DNA of 64,000 nucleotides from Diplonema papillatum. Taxonomy: Eukaryota; Euglenozoa; Diplonemea; Diplonemida; Diplonemidae. Shown in pieces: positions 54,776-64,000 of the stretch. The position numbers were made by a program, and so were the translations under genes. The notes beneath the pieces are model-generated. The model worked only from the letters and a program-made list of their open reading frames with translations, made no database searches and had not been told where the DNA came from. Each line of letters opens with the position of its first letter. The stretch's first letter is position 1. The DNA lies in the NCBI GenBank assembly GCA_030068145.1, contig JAPJBO010000708.1, positions 1 through 64,000 of the forward strand. The letters are read 5' to 3'.

Positions 54776-55705
54776 CGGGGGTTGGGATGGGAAGAGGCCT
54801 TTTTTCAGGGGTTTCGCTGTGGCGCCAACGACTGCGGCAGCTTTGGCTTGGTAGAACTGTCCGTGCTCGATGGGTGCCGTGCTCTCACAGCTACCTAACG
54901 AGTGTCACACAAAAAGAGTCGGTTCCAGGACATTGAGACGAGCAGTCAGTGGGACCCACGTCCAGATGCGCTTGACACAGAAACCTTCCCATGATTTCCC
55001 TGCGTTGCTCGCCACTACAACCGCCATCTGCACATCCCCGCACTGGAGGCAAGCTACGACTTGCCCGCGCAGTGGCCCCACATTCCTACGCACGCCTGGC
55101 CGTGCGGTCCCAGTATGCGGTTGACTCACTATGCAAGCAGCTCCGCAGACTCTCGAAAGGTTTCGAAACTGGTCGCATGCTTGCGCACTCGGGGGTGCAG
55201 CAAAACGGGTGTCCATGTCCATGTACACGCGCTACGGGCGCAGCATACCCGCCTTTGACGCCCCACCAGCGACGGCAAAGCCCGCATGAAGACGGGGATA
55301 CTCCTTATAACGAATTTGAAAGACCTCGAACCCACCCCCCTTTTTTTGAGTGCACGGAGAAGTCCAGCCTCGGAAGCTGGAGTTAGAGAAGGTGTGCCGA
55401 GATACACCCAAGCGGACGACGCCCGAAAAACGGATGTGGCACCTTTTGTTCTACCTCCAGCTTTAGCTCCAGCTTTGAGACTCGACTCCACCGCGGGAGC
55501 AGGGTGTTTGATTTGTTACGGCATTTGAGTTCCGGCTTCGACTAGACCGGGGTTGGATATATTCCAGAAAACAGAAAAACTGCCGGCAAGTCGGGCAGAA
55601 AAGCCAAGCCGCGCCAGTTAGCTTGCCACACGAAAATGAGTCGTCCCGCTGTGCAGCTGGGGCGGGAAATACTCGCAGGGGCCGCCCGGTGCTGAGGCCT
55701 CAAGG
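54776..55705. other. gene-less stretch
   Basis: About 0.9 kb. An inverted pair around 55362 and 55450-55490 (CCAGCCTCGGAAGCTGGAGT / CTCCAGCTTTGAGACTCGAC) echoes 43999-44165. Confidence 0.45.
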
Positions 55706-55975
55706 GGAGGGGGGATTGCAAGAACGTGCTTGGAATGGGTATGTTCAACACCGCACTGGCTCCGTCTGCGCCGTGTTTCGGTCCTTTAAGCCACGGACAC
55801 ATAAGACGGACCATCATCATGATCTTTGTTGAACGGGTTCTCTTCCGAGTTGAACGCGTGCGCCCGGCACTAAACCCAGGATTCCCTTCGTGTGGATTAC
55901 GGCGCATTTCCGCCTTTGAGGTTTTACTAGCGGTCTCTCGAGTATTTCCTGCGAAGCTGGTGCTTTTACAAAAAG
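55706..55975 (+). repeat. family A left half joined to a diverged family C segment
   Basis: GGGGATTGCAAGAACGTGCT to GGACCATCATCATGATCTTT, then TTGTTGAACGGGTTCTC and CTAAACCCAGGATTCCCTTC to GAAGCTGGTGCTTTTACAAA. Confidence 0.75.
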
Positions 55976-57037
55976 AAGACAGGGAAACGCGCGCACAATG
56001 CATCTGTGTCCATTTCCTCTCCTCCAGTCGAATGTGGCATCTCCACCGATGTACTTTTTACTTTTCAGCAGTCTCGTTCCGCATCTGCTCCCTAGGATTA
56101 ATAATTGGTGGCCTCCTCGGGGGTAGGATGCAGTGCTGCGGAATGGGCTGGTCCCCTCTCAAGCGCAGCTCCAGCTCGCTGTATCTTGCGACCTCCTCAC
56201 GGTCCCCTTCTGTTCCCCCTCCTTCTCCTCTTCTAGCTGGCTACCTTTATTCCTTCACTGAATCAGAACCTGAACATAAATAAAGCAAAGAAAAAGATGG
56301 TCCCCCACCTGCACCTGGATAGCGACGAGGTACAGCGGGATGGGCGAAAATCGTACTCGGAAAACTGTCAAAGTCTGGTCTAACACACACACACACACAC
56401 ACACACATGTGACACACACACACACACACACAAGGCTGGCCGTGCGAAGCGCTAGGCGATTGCTCGGAACCAGCACGAGTCACAGACGAATGATGTGGTC
56501 AATGCCCATCGCAAGTAAACAGTGCTGTGCTGAAGGTTCAATGCTTCTTCGGACCCAGGCCACGTGTTGATGGCAATGCACCCGCCAAAGGCAAAAGATG
56601 CTGGCCGGAACCCGGGCAACGTAATCCAAGCTTACTCCGGCCCAGAACAGGCAGTCGCCGCAGCAGCACTCCCAGTACGAAGTGCAGCGAGTAAATCCAG
56701 ATCTACCTGAATTTCGTCCTCCGTTTGTGATTCGGACTTGTTGCGTTCGCAACAACAGGGGAGTCGCCGGCATGCTGATGACTACCACACGATGAAAGTG
56801 CCTCCTTTTGTGAGTCGCGACTGGCGGGCCTCTCGAATATGCCTGCAAAGCAGGAACTTTTGACCTAGAACAGGGCAGTGCCTTCCCGGCTTTTATCCGC
56901 CTGGGACAGTGTCCAAGGTACACGGCAGCCCGGGGAGCAAGCGCAAACAAGGCCACGTGGAATGCATTGGAGTAGATGCGAACAGGCCTTCTTGGTCCCC
57001 CGACATCATGCATCTTGCAGAGGGGGGGTCGATGCTG
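55976..57037. other. gene-less stretch with a (CA)n microsatellite
   Basis: (CA)n at about 56382-56432. No gene recognised. Confidence 0.5.
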
Positions 57038-57190
57038 AGCTCACGAAAGACCCATCGAACCATCTACACGACGAAGCTTCCCGCAGGATACCCAGAACCA
57101 AAACAGGAATTACGCCAGGTAAAGCGAATGATTGGAGGCATTGGGGAAATCGCTTCCTCGGCCCCCCGAGCTTTAAATGGGTGTGAGCTC
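57038..57190 (+). pseudogene. second LSU rRNA fragment, truncated
   Basis: ACGAAAGACCCATCGAACCA, a deletion where TAGTAGCTGGTTC stands at 47290, then CAGGATACCCAGAACCAAAA and GGTAAAGCGAATGATTGGAG through GGGGAAATCGCTTCCTCGGC to TTTAAATGGGTG. It reaches slightly further 3' than the 47118 fragment but has lost a universally conserved loop, so it is a pseudogene. Confidence 0.75.
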
Positions 57191-57373
57191 GGGGTTACAC
57201 ACCATTGAACCCTGATGACGTAGAATCCACTGTGGGCCACGGCCACGATCGGCTGTTTGGCCACGGAGGCTCAGATTCGCTGCGGGCGGCACAAAGTGCC
57301 GGATCGAAGCTCGGAATCGTCCTCTCGGAGACGTGGCTGCCCCGTCCCGCCCCCGGCATCATTGGTGGCATCC

Positions 57374-57440
57374 GCGGCGTCCTGTGTTGCCTGAGGCACA
57401 TCAACGCGGCGTCCTGTGTTGCCTGAGGCACATCAACGCG
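57374..57440. repeat. tandem duplication, 2 copies of ~31 bp
   Basis: GCGGCGTCCTGTGTTGCCTG plus AGGCACATCAAC occurs twice in a row. Confidence 0.85.
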
Positions 57441-57740
57441 GCGTCTTCTACTATGTTTCCCGGTCGGGCTGCGCAGAGCAAGCGGCGGCGGGGCCACGAC
57501 CTGCCTGCACACCGCGAGGCCGAAAAACGCTCTTCCAGCCCCCCGCCGTGCGAACACGGCAGGGGCAGGAGGAACCAGAATTACCGCGGGCGAGGTGGCA
57601 ACTACGTTCCAAACACGTTGCTGCCGGCGTCGCTCCGCCGCGGTCGGCTGGCGCGGCCTCTGCGGTGGTCTCCGATGGAGACGAGATGCACCGGTTTTGT
57701 GCGTGCGCCCCGGCAGAAAAGCGGTCTATCAGCATGCGCC

Positions 57741-59747
57741 CTACATGAAGTACACAGGTGCCTGTGCATCTGAGGCGTGCTGAGGGTTGGTCTCCTCAAA
57801 GGTCGAGAACGTTCGCGAGTCCTGTGTGGAGGGAAGCTGGTCATGAACTGCACCTGCTACGGACAGAAACTTCGTAGCACTCGCGTGGGCAGTCCGAGGG
57901 CCGTTCACCGGTCGCCCTGGAGCAGGCAAGCGGTTACGGTAAGGTAAAACAGTGATGCCGCCTGACGGAGGTAATGCCCGCCGTTGAGCAGCGGGTGCTG
58001 GCGTATCCCGTGACACCTTTTGTAAGTAGTTTGATTTTGTGAACGAACTAACCGTGTGGAAAGAGTAGTGTTGGCACCCTGACTGTTAAGTTTCCTCGTA
58101 GCTCGTCGGGAAAGGGCACACCACGCCAGCTGTGCTTGGACAAAAGAGAAAAAGGCATACATCTTCCCCTACGGTAAGAATCGACGCTGCGTTGCCGCAC
58201 CTGTAGCAGTAGTTCGGGGCTGACCAAACCGTCACGACGCCTTGGTTGCTGAAGTGGTACTTGTAGCCTTGGTGCACCAGCTGATGCGCGCGGGCAACGA
58301 GGGAAAGCTTGTTGTGGTGCAAGAAGTGCTCGGTGGCTGACTCACCGAACAGCCACCCGGCGCCTCTTGGCGACACTGTCCAGCAGTCGATGTCCTCAGC
58401 GGGGTCCGACCAGACCAGGTCGCAGAAATCCCCGGCGTTCGGGATTTCCTGCTTCCGCTGGATCGTCAGAATCTGGTCGATGACCTGGATGTTGGGGCTC
58501 AACCCGCCGTGCACGCACAAAATCGAGTTCCCGACCAACGCACTGATCGACATGCAGTCGAAAACCTCCGTGCAAGCCCTCCAGACGGAGCTGTTCCCGT
58601 ACTTCCGGTTGCATTCGTCGAAGAAACCGTAGATGGTGGTCACCGTCCGCGTCTCGTGGTTTCCACGCAGGAGCGTCATGTGCGCGGGCCAGCGGACCTT
58701 GAGCAAGAGGAGCAAGGTCAGCGTCTCCAAGCTGTTGTGACCGCGGTCGACGAAGTCGCCCATAAATATGTAAGAGGTGTCCGGCACCTCGCCGCCGGTC
58801 TTGAAAAGCTCGAGGAGGTCGTGGAACTGGCCGTGGATGTCGCCGCAGATCGTCACGGGGGCGTTCACCTTCACCACGTTCGGCTCGTCGATGAGGATTT
58901 CGATCGCGATTCTGTGTTGTCGACGGGAGTTAAACGTGGGACTCGGTCGCTAATATTTTGCCGACGAGGAACACGGCGTTTTCAGAAGGAATGATCAGAA
59001 CGAAGTTCTTGGCAGTTCTCTTTTGGGCTATGTCTAAGGCCTCGTTGCGCGGAATCAACAGGGACTGCCGGGGTCGTTGTTGCAAAGCGAGTCCGCGCGC
59101 AGTTGCGTCCCTTTGTGGTCGACGAGGATGAATGCGTCCTTTCGCGGTTTACTTGGGAATACTCGACGTAGCTGCTTTGACTCCGGATGGAAGGGAGGAA
59201 AATATAGGTAGAGGGCAAATACAATACATATACAATACAAATACAATCTGATTTGCTCTTCGCTTACACCGTGTGTTGTTTTCTCACTCAGGACTTTGAC
59301 CTGTTGTGCGTGTGTGCCTTTTCATGTAGGGGTAGACCCGCATGACCTCACGTCTGTTCAACACGTGGTGGGAAGTCCTTCGGTTCTTTGTCCAGCGGCT
59401 TTTGTCCAGCATTTTCTTGCAAGCTGGCGCTTATGTAAAGGGGAGTAAGTAAGGGAGTGCAAAATTGCTACATTGTGGCAGGAGGGGCTCAAAAGTCACG
59501 AGTTCCGTTGAGAAAAGGGAGCGCGGCGTCGATATCCCGGTGCAGGGAGTTTCGACGCTAAAACTCCGGTACTCGGCCATGTTCACCGGGTGTGCGCACT
59601 CGTCGCGAAGCCCCCCTTTGCTGTCATTTACTTCCTTCGCCAGAAAAGAGAGAAACGGCGCGGCCGATACCTGCACAACTTCTTCATGTCCTTCTCGGGG
59701 AGGTACTCGCTGCGCCGCACCTGCTCCAACCATTTATCGAGATCCAT
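57741..59747 (-). CDS. PPP6C: protein phosphatase 6 catalytic subunit (three exons)
   Basis: Exons 59747-59671, 58911-58173 and 57821-57741 encode 298 residues (human PP6C: 305). Exon 1 gives [20 protein letters not shown] and ends two bases into a codon before GTATCG. Exon 2 opens with A after CAACACAG, completing Arg26. Exon 2 ends in phase 0 before GTAGGG, and exon 3 follows CCACACAG. PPP-family signatures are intact: GDIHG (49-53), GDFVDRG (77-83), RGNHE (108-112), VHGGLSP and [13 protein letters not shown]6 rather than PP4 or PP2A is indicated by [29 protein letters not shown] and LVHQGYK. It is a two-metal Ser/Thr phosphatase acting with SAPS-type regulatory subunits in cell-cycle and DNA-damage control. 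The C-terminus is YFM where the family has YFL, the carboxymethylated Leu. Introns are 759 and 351 bp. Confidence 0.93.
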
Positions 59748-59924
59748 GCCGACGCGCGAACTGCGATGCGGCTTTAGGCGGTGGCGCGATCACCCGGAGA
59801 AATATGCTATATATTGCGGTGATAGCACTGGGAGAGGGGGGGGCAGCGGAATCCTGCGTGCGTGTTGTAAATTTACTTGTTTCAAGAATCGGTGTTATGT
59901 AAGCCTCCGGTTGACATGAAAGGT

Positions 59925-60112
59925 TCAGGGATCCGCCGTGCCGCGTGCAAGGAGTGAACCTCGCCTGGTTGAGATCCGTCTGGCCTGATCACTGACGTGT
60001 AGGCTCCCTGTGGTTGAGATCCGCCGTGCGCCTGGTTGAGATCCGTCTACCCTGATCAACGACGTGTAGGCTCGTTTTTGGCTGAGATCCGCCGTGCCGC
60101 GTCGGTCAGAGT
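59925..60112. repeat. degenerate tandem repeat with GATCCGCCGTGC and GACGTGTAGGCT
   Basis: GGTTGAGATCCGTCTGGCCT / GGTTGAGATCCGTCTACCCT with CTGATCA(A/C)(C/T)GACGTGTAGGCT, about three units of 60-70 bp. Confidence 0.75.
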
Positions 60113-61214
60113 CTGGGTGCAAGGAGCAAGTTGTACGTGTTTTCCGTCGGTTGGGCCGTTCTTGTTTTTTGTCAATCAGCCATTTGTGTCAAAAAACGAG
60201 TAAAACGGAAAACGTCAAACACAAAAGACACGGTGTAAAACAAAAGGAGTACACGTCTACCGTTTACCAGAACCACGGGGTCTTAGGCTTCGCACTACTG
60301 CTCCGAAATAAGGCCGCGCTTGTCGGGATTCTGCCAAAATAGACACGGCTGGGACCCGGTCTTGGAGCTTAAGCACTTAGAGTGAACGAGGGATATATGC
60401 GCAACTTCGTCAAAAGAAAATGTCGGTCAGACTTTGGGGCACGCTGGCAACCTCCAATTTCCCCTTTTGTTTTGCTTTTGCATGGCCCGTATTTTCTTAG
60501 CGTTGATATTGCAGTCCACTGGACGTGGAGGTGCTCTAGAACCCCTGAGAAGTTCCGTACTGCAGTGAACTGGGGAGGCCTGTGACGTTGTCGAATATGG
60601 CCGGCCGTAAATGAATGGCCGGATGTTAATCTGGGTTGACTGTATGTGAAAAGTACCGAAGGACAAATGGACACATCTTTGGTTGGACGGCTGCGTAGCA
60701 GCCAAAGCTAGACGATGACTAGGATACATTACAAGTGTTTTGGAGAGGAAGAATCAGCGGGCTAGTCGAAGATTGGACGGCTGCATTGACGACCGAGACG
60801 AATGCTAGCATTCAATCTGGGTAGAGTGCCGGGAGCAGCCACCCCAAAAAGAACCCCATTTTGCAGCCTCCGTCAATAATACGCGGGGCGGCGCCTCCGA
60901 GTAGTTCTCCGCAGTACTATCTATTTTCTTTGCGGGCGGCAGCGTTGGAAGGCCTTGGGCCACGCGATGGCCAACAGGCATCAACGATCGGCCCGCGCAG
61001 TCCTCTGAAGCAAGAAAGTCAAACCGGCCGTGTACAACGGCATCGTCTGTTTCCGCGCCTCTGCCTGGGTGGAGGTGCGCAGCGGCATTTCGGCATTTTC
61101 CGACCGGTGACACCAGGCTCTAGCAGAAGCCGCAGCTCGATCTGAACTCATCGAAAGTGAGCAGGATGACGCAAGACCGCAAACGACTGAGTAGGTCGCA
61201 TTCGGTATGCATGT
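60113..61214. other. gene-less stretch (3' flank of the repeat-protein gene)
   Basis: About 1.1 kb; no gene recognised. Part of it is expected to be the 3' UTR of the minus-strand gene ending at 61215. Confidence 0.45.
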
Positions 61215-64000
61215 TCATGTAGGGTCATGACCAGTTGAAGAGAAACGGACGTGCTTCGATGTGCTGCAGATGTGTTTCAAAACGTCGTCCAGGACTGCCT
61301 CGGGTGGCTGGCCGGCGGACACGAGGCTATCGAACCAGTCTTTCCATTGTGGAAGAGACAACAGACCGTCGTCTGTGGGTGGAGGGGTGCCGCGGTTGTT
61401 GGCAACAGAGCCGAGGAAGTCGGCGTGGGACATGCGGAGCTCCACGCACCGCGCCGCGAGCGCGTGGTACGCGGCCTCCACGCGCGCCGCGAGGTCGTGG
61501 CTGTACGCTTTTTGCTTGACAGCGAGCAGCCGCTGCGAGAAGTCGGAGTGCGCGGCGGGCGGGACGGACACGGCTCTGCGGCGGGGGGCTTCGACGATGC
61601 ACTTCTTCACGCAGCGCAGGTTGTCCTCCGCGCGGCCGAGGCTGGTCTCGAGCCGGTCAGCGTCGGCTCGGATGCCGTCCAGCAGCGCCATCACCTCGCC
61701 CGCCACCGCCCGGTCCCAGTCGCCGACGGGCAGCGCCGCCTCCAGCGCGCTCAGCTTCGGCGCAATCCCGCGCATGCTGCCACCCCCAGCCGGGCCAGGG
61801 GGTCCCACGCACCGTAGCGCGCCGACACGCACCGCCACCACCCGCTCGTCCGCTTTCCTGCTCACCTTCCCGTGCTGTGGAGGCTGGGCGCCTTCCATTC
61901 CAGGCGTGCTGGGGGGTGTCAGGCTGCTCACTTTCCCGTGCTGTGGAGGCTGGGTGCGGGCCGGGCTGTCTTCCATTCCAGGCGTGCTGGGGGGTGTCGG
62001 GTCCCGCCGTCCGCCGGATCTTACGCGCGGGAACGGGCTTCGGCTTGCGTCGGCAGGCGCGTCTGTTGTCTCTGCGTGCGCTGCAGGGGACTCGGCGGAA
62101 GCCGGCTGCGGGGACTGCCTCCTGCACCCAGAGGCCGGCAGGCCGCGCCGTTTGCGGCTGTCGGGGTCGTCGATCGAGCCCGCCCGCACCAGCAGCCTCC
62201 GCCGCTTGGCGGCGAGCTTTTCCGCCGAACGGCTCCGGCGGACACTGGCGCCGCCCCGCCGGTTGTCGGCAGCCGACGGCGAGAAGGGGTCCCCGGCCTC
62301 GTCGGACGGAAGGCCGGTGTCTGCGGAAGGCTCCCGCCTCCGGCCTGTAGGCGGCCGCAGGGCTTGCTCTGCGGAGGCGGCTGGGTTGTCAGGCGGCGCT
62401 CCCGGCGGCGGGCCGCGCGTAGCCGACGGCGAGAAGGGGTCAACAGCCTCGTCGGACGGGAGTGACACAGAAGGCTCCTGCCTCAGGCCTGCAGCCGGCC
62501 GCAGGGCTCGCTCCGCGGAGTCGGCGGCGCCGACAGCGGAGGCGGCTGGGCCGCCCAATTTGTTCTCGGAGGGCGGGGTTTCCGTGGCCCCGGACCGCCG
62601 CCGGCCGCGGGTTGCGGGCAGCTGCCAGATCCCGTCCATCGCCAGCACGCTCGGCGGCACCGCCGACGCCGCTCCGGACGCGGGCGGCGCCCGGGCGGCG
62701 CGGGGAGAAGGTGTCGAAGCGGATGCCGATCGGTTTCGGGGGGTTCGCGGCGCTGGTATGGAGGATTCGTCGGCGGGCGCGGCGGTGCCGGAAGGTTTGG
62801 TTGTGTGTTTGGGGGACTGCAGCATCGGCTGCTGCCGAGCACTGGCGGGGGAAGGTGTCGAAGCGGATGCCGATCGGTTTCGGGGGGTCTGCGGCGCTGG
62901 TATGGAGGATTCGTCGGCGGGCGCGGCGGTGCCAGAATGTTTGGTTGTGTGTTTGGGGGACTGCAGCATCGGCTGCTGCCGAACACTGGCGGGGGAAGGC
63001 GTCGAAGCAGTTGCTGATCGAGTCTGAGGGGTTTGGGGCGCTGATTTGGAGAAATCGTCGGCCGGCGCGTCCGTGCCAGAAGGCTTGGTTGTGTGCTTGG
63101 GGGGCTGCACCATCGGCCGCTGCAGCGGTGTCGAAGTAGCAGCCGGCCGGGTTCGGCGGGTTTCCGGCGCTGCTTCGGAGGATTCGCCTGCAAACGCGCC
63201 TGCAGTGCCGGGCGGCCTGGCTGCGTGTTCGCCGGGCTGCATCACCGGCCTCTGCAGGGCACCAGCAGGCTCTTCCCGCCCGCGGCTGGCTGCCCCTTTG
63301 CCCAGCCCCCGGCCCGGCACCGAAACCGACCGCCTGCTATTCGGCCTGAAAGCAGCCCGGGGAGCAGCAGACTGGTGCAGGTGCAGCGAGCCAGCTGCCG
63401 GGAGCGCGCCGCAACCGGGCGCCTCCTTCGGCAGGAACGTCGACACCGACGGCCTGGGCACGCTCCTCGCGCGCTGCAGGGCCGCCTGATCCCTGCTCGC
63501 CGGCTCCGCCGGCGGAGCGCTCGGCGCGGGGGTGCCGAGGGGGGACGGTGCCGAAGTGGCTGTCGGCCGGGCTTGCGGCGTTGATTGGGAGAACCCGTCT
63601 GCGGGCGCTTTGGTTGCGTGCCTGGCGTCGCGGTACAGTGCATCTCGCAGCTGCCGGGCATTGCTGAGGGATTGCGAGCGCCTGTTGATCGCCGTAGGGT
63701 ACGAAGGTGCGGAGGAGTTCGGTTTGAGCGTGTTGCGCAGGGCGCGGGTGAGGTTCGCGTTCGCTTTGCGCGTTTCGCTCAGGTTCTCTTCCAAGATTGA
63801 CATGGCGTCGGCCTGGCTCACGACGAGTTGGTGCAGCTGTTGCACCAAGGAGTCCGCGTCCAGTTCGGCCGCCTCTGCGCTGGAAGCCTGCCCTTCGGCG
63901 CCGCTGGCGCCGCGGCCAGCGTTCGACGCGGGGTTGCATGCTCTCCATTTGCACAGGAGGCTCTCCGCCTCTCGCAGGGCGGCCGCTGCTCTCTTCCTCT
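61215..64000 (-). CDS. Pro/Ser/Ala-rich repeat protein (5' end outside the window)
   Basis: Open from the window edge to a TGA at 61215, about 927 codons with no start visible; an in-frame TTG near 63848 is not a plausible start. Near the edge is an Ala/Glu-rich helical part and a short coiled-coil-like segment (SILEENLSETRKANANLTRA). A long disordered region contains about four ~48-residue repeats (PMLQSPKHTTKPSGTAAPAD, then RNRSASASTPSP) encoded at about 62690-63240, and two copies of LTPPSTPGME...PPQHGKVS (61865-61990). SP/TP pairs are very frequent, so proline-directed phosphorylation is likely. The last ~190 residues are globular and helical (WDRAVAGEVMALLDGIRADA; LPQWKDWFDSLVSAGQPPEA). 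No known domain. A cytoskeletal or nuclear scaffold is a guess. GC-rich coding bias gives a long antisense shadow frame. Confidence 0.8.
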   Translation of the reverse strand, partial: RKRAAAALREAESLLCKWRACNPASNAGRGASGAEGQASSAEAAELDADSLVQQLHQLVVSQADAMSILEENLSETRKANANLTRALRNTLKPNSSAPSYPTAINRRSQSLSNARQLRDALYRDARHATKAPADGFSQSTPQARPTATSAPSPLGTPAPSAPPAEPASRDQAALQRARSVPRPSVSTFLPKEAPGCGALPAAGSLHLHQSAAPRAAFRPNSRRSVSVPGRGLGKGAASRGREEPAGALQRPVMQPGEHAARPPGTAGAFAGESSEAAPETRRTRPAATSTPLQRPMVQPPKHTTKPSGTDAPADDFSKSAPQTPQTRSATASTPSPASVRQQPMLQSPKHTTKHSGTAAPADESSIPAPQTPRNRSASASTPSPASARQQPMLQSPKHTTKPSGTAAPADESSIPAPRTPRNRSASASTPSPRAARAPPASGAASAVPPSVLAMDGIWQLPATRGRRRSGATETPPSENKLGGPAASAVGAADSAERALRPAAGLRQEPSVSLPSDEAVDPFSPSATRGPPPGAPPDNPAASAEQALRPPTGRRREPSADTGLPSDEAGDPFSPSAADNRRGGASVRRSRSAEKLAAKRRRLLVRAGSIDDPDSRKRRGLPASGCRRQSPQPASAESPAAHAETTDAPADASRSPFPRVRSGGRRDPTPPSTPGMEDSPARTQPPQHGKVSSLTPPSTPGMEGAQPPQHGKVSRKADERVVAVRVGALRCVGPPGPAGGGSMRGIAPKLSALEAALPVGDWDRAVAGEVMALLDGIRADADRLETSLGRAEDNLRCVKKCIVEAPRRRAVSVPPAAHSDFSQRLLAVKQKAYSHDLAARVEAAYHALAARCVELRMSHADFLGSVANNRGTPPPTDDGLLSLPQWKDWFDSLVSAGQPPEAVLDDVLKHICSTSKHVRFSSTGHDPT

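Noticed and set aside
57333..57773. Arg/Gly-rich plus-strand frame
   Set aside because: No good start, overlaps a 31-bp duplication and the last exon of PP6 on the other strand; I could not support it as a gene.
60330..60385. 5S rRNA-like wording (GACCCGGTCTTGGAGCTTAA)
   Set aside because: Only a short resemblance; flanking 5S helices are absent.
61261..63027. 588-residue plus-strand frame
   Set aside because: Antisense shadow of the minus-strand repeat protein, produced by high GC at third positions.

Overview
The window looks like nuclear DNA of a unicellular eukaryote. Four introns can be placed by protein continuity and reading phase: one in a RanBP2 zinc-finger gene, one in a large nuclear-protein gene and two in a PP6 phosphatase gene. 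All four end in ACACAG. Most of the sequence is microsatellite, minisatellite and transposon. Every host-type gene I can support (RanBP2 zinc-finger protein, MAPEG enzyme, USP protease, a small MGNC protein, a ~718-residue nuclear protein, PP6, and a Pro/Ser-rich repeat protein) lies on the minus strand. The clear transposon ORFs lie on the plus strand. The one-sided gene order, a VIPER-type gag/recombinase/RT layout and the wording of two LSU rRNA fragments are compatible with Euglenozoa (a diplonemid, for instance), but that placement is only an inference.

Layout. 1-5000: (GA)n tracts around a complete 4.1-kb tyrosine-recombinase retrotransposon (178-4305) with split direct repeats A1-ORFs-B1-A2-B2. 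5437-7875: two-exon RanBP2-type zinc-finger gene whose intron holds two copies of dispersed repeat family A. 7876-14900: mostly repeats, with one intact MAPEG gene (11723-12142). 14900-16230: an unrecognised zinc-binding, gag-like reading frame split over two frames. 16383-22203: three inverted-repeat elements end to end, sharing TA dinucleotides; the third (18846-22203) carries two intact ORFs of no family I recognise. 22204-30480: repeats, hairpins, a satellite and a tRNA-like sequence. 30489-32075: USP reading frame running into the end of a second, related TA-flanked element (32066-34238). 34239-47800: dispersed repeats, a solo A-B unit of the retrotransposon, MITE-like elements, a small MGNC gene and an LSU rRNA fragment. 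47843-54110: a gene with a 4.1-kb intron filled by a 62-bp x ~35 minisatellite. 57741-59747: complete three-exon PP6 catalytic subunit. 61215-64000: 3' part of a repeat-rich structural or regulatory protein that runs off the window.

The most interesting points are the TA-flanked transposon family with two novel ORFs and switched subterminal palindromes, the full split-direct-repeat recombinase retroelement together with its solo A-B form, and an intron-end-like repeat family (GGGTTACCC ... CACACCCACACAG) found singly at splice acceptors and amplified inside one intron.
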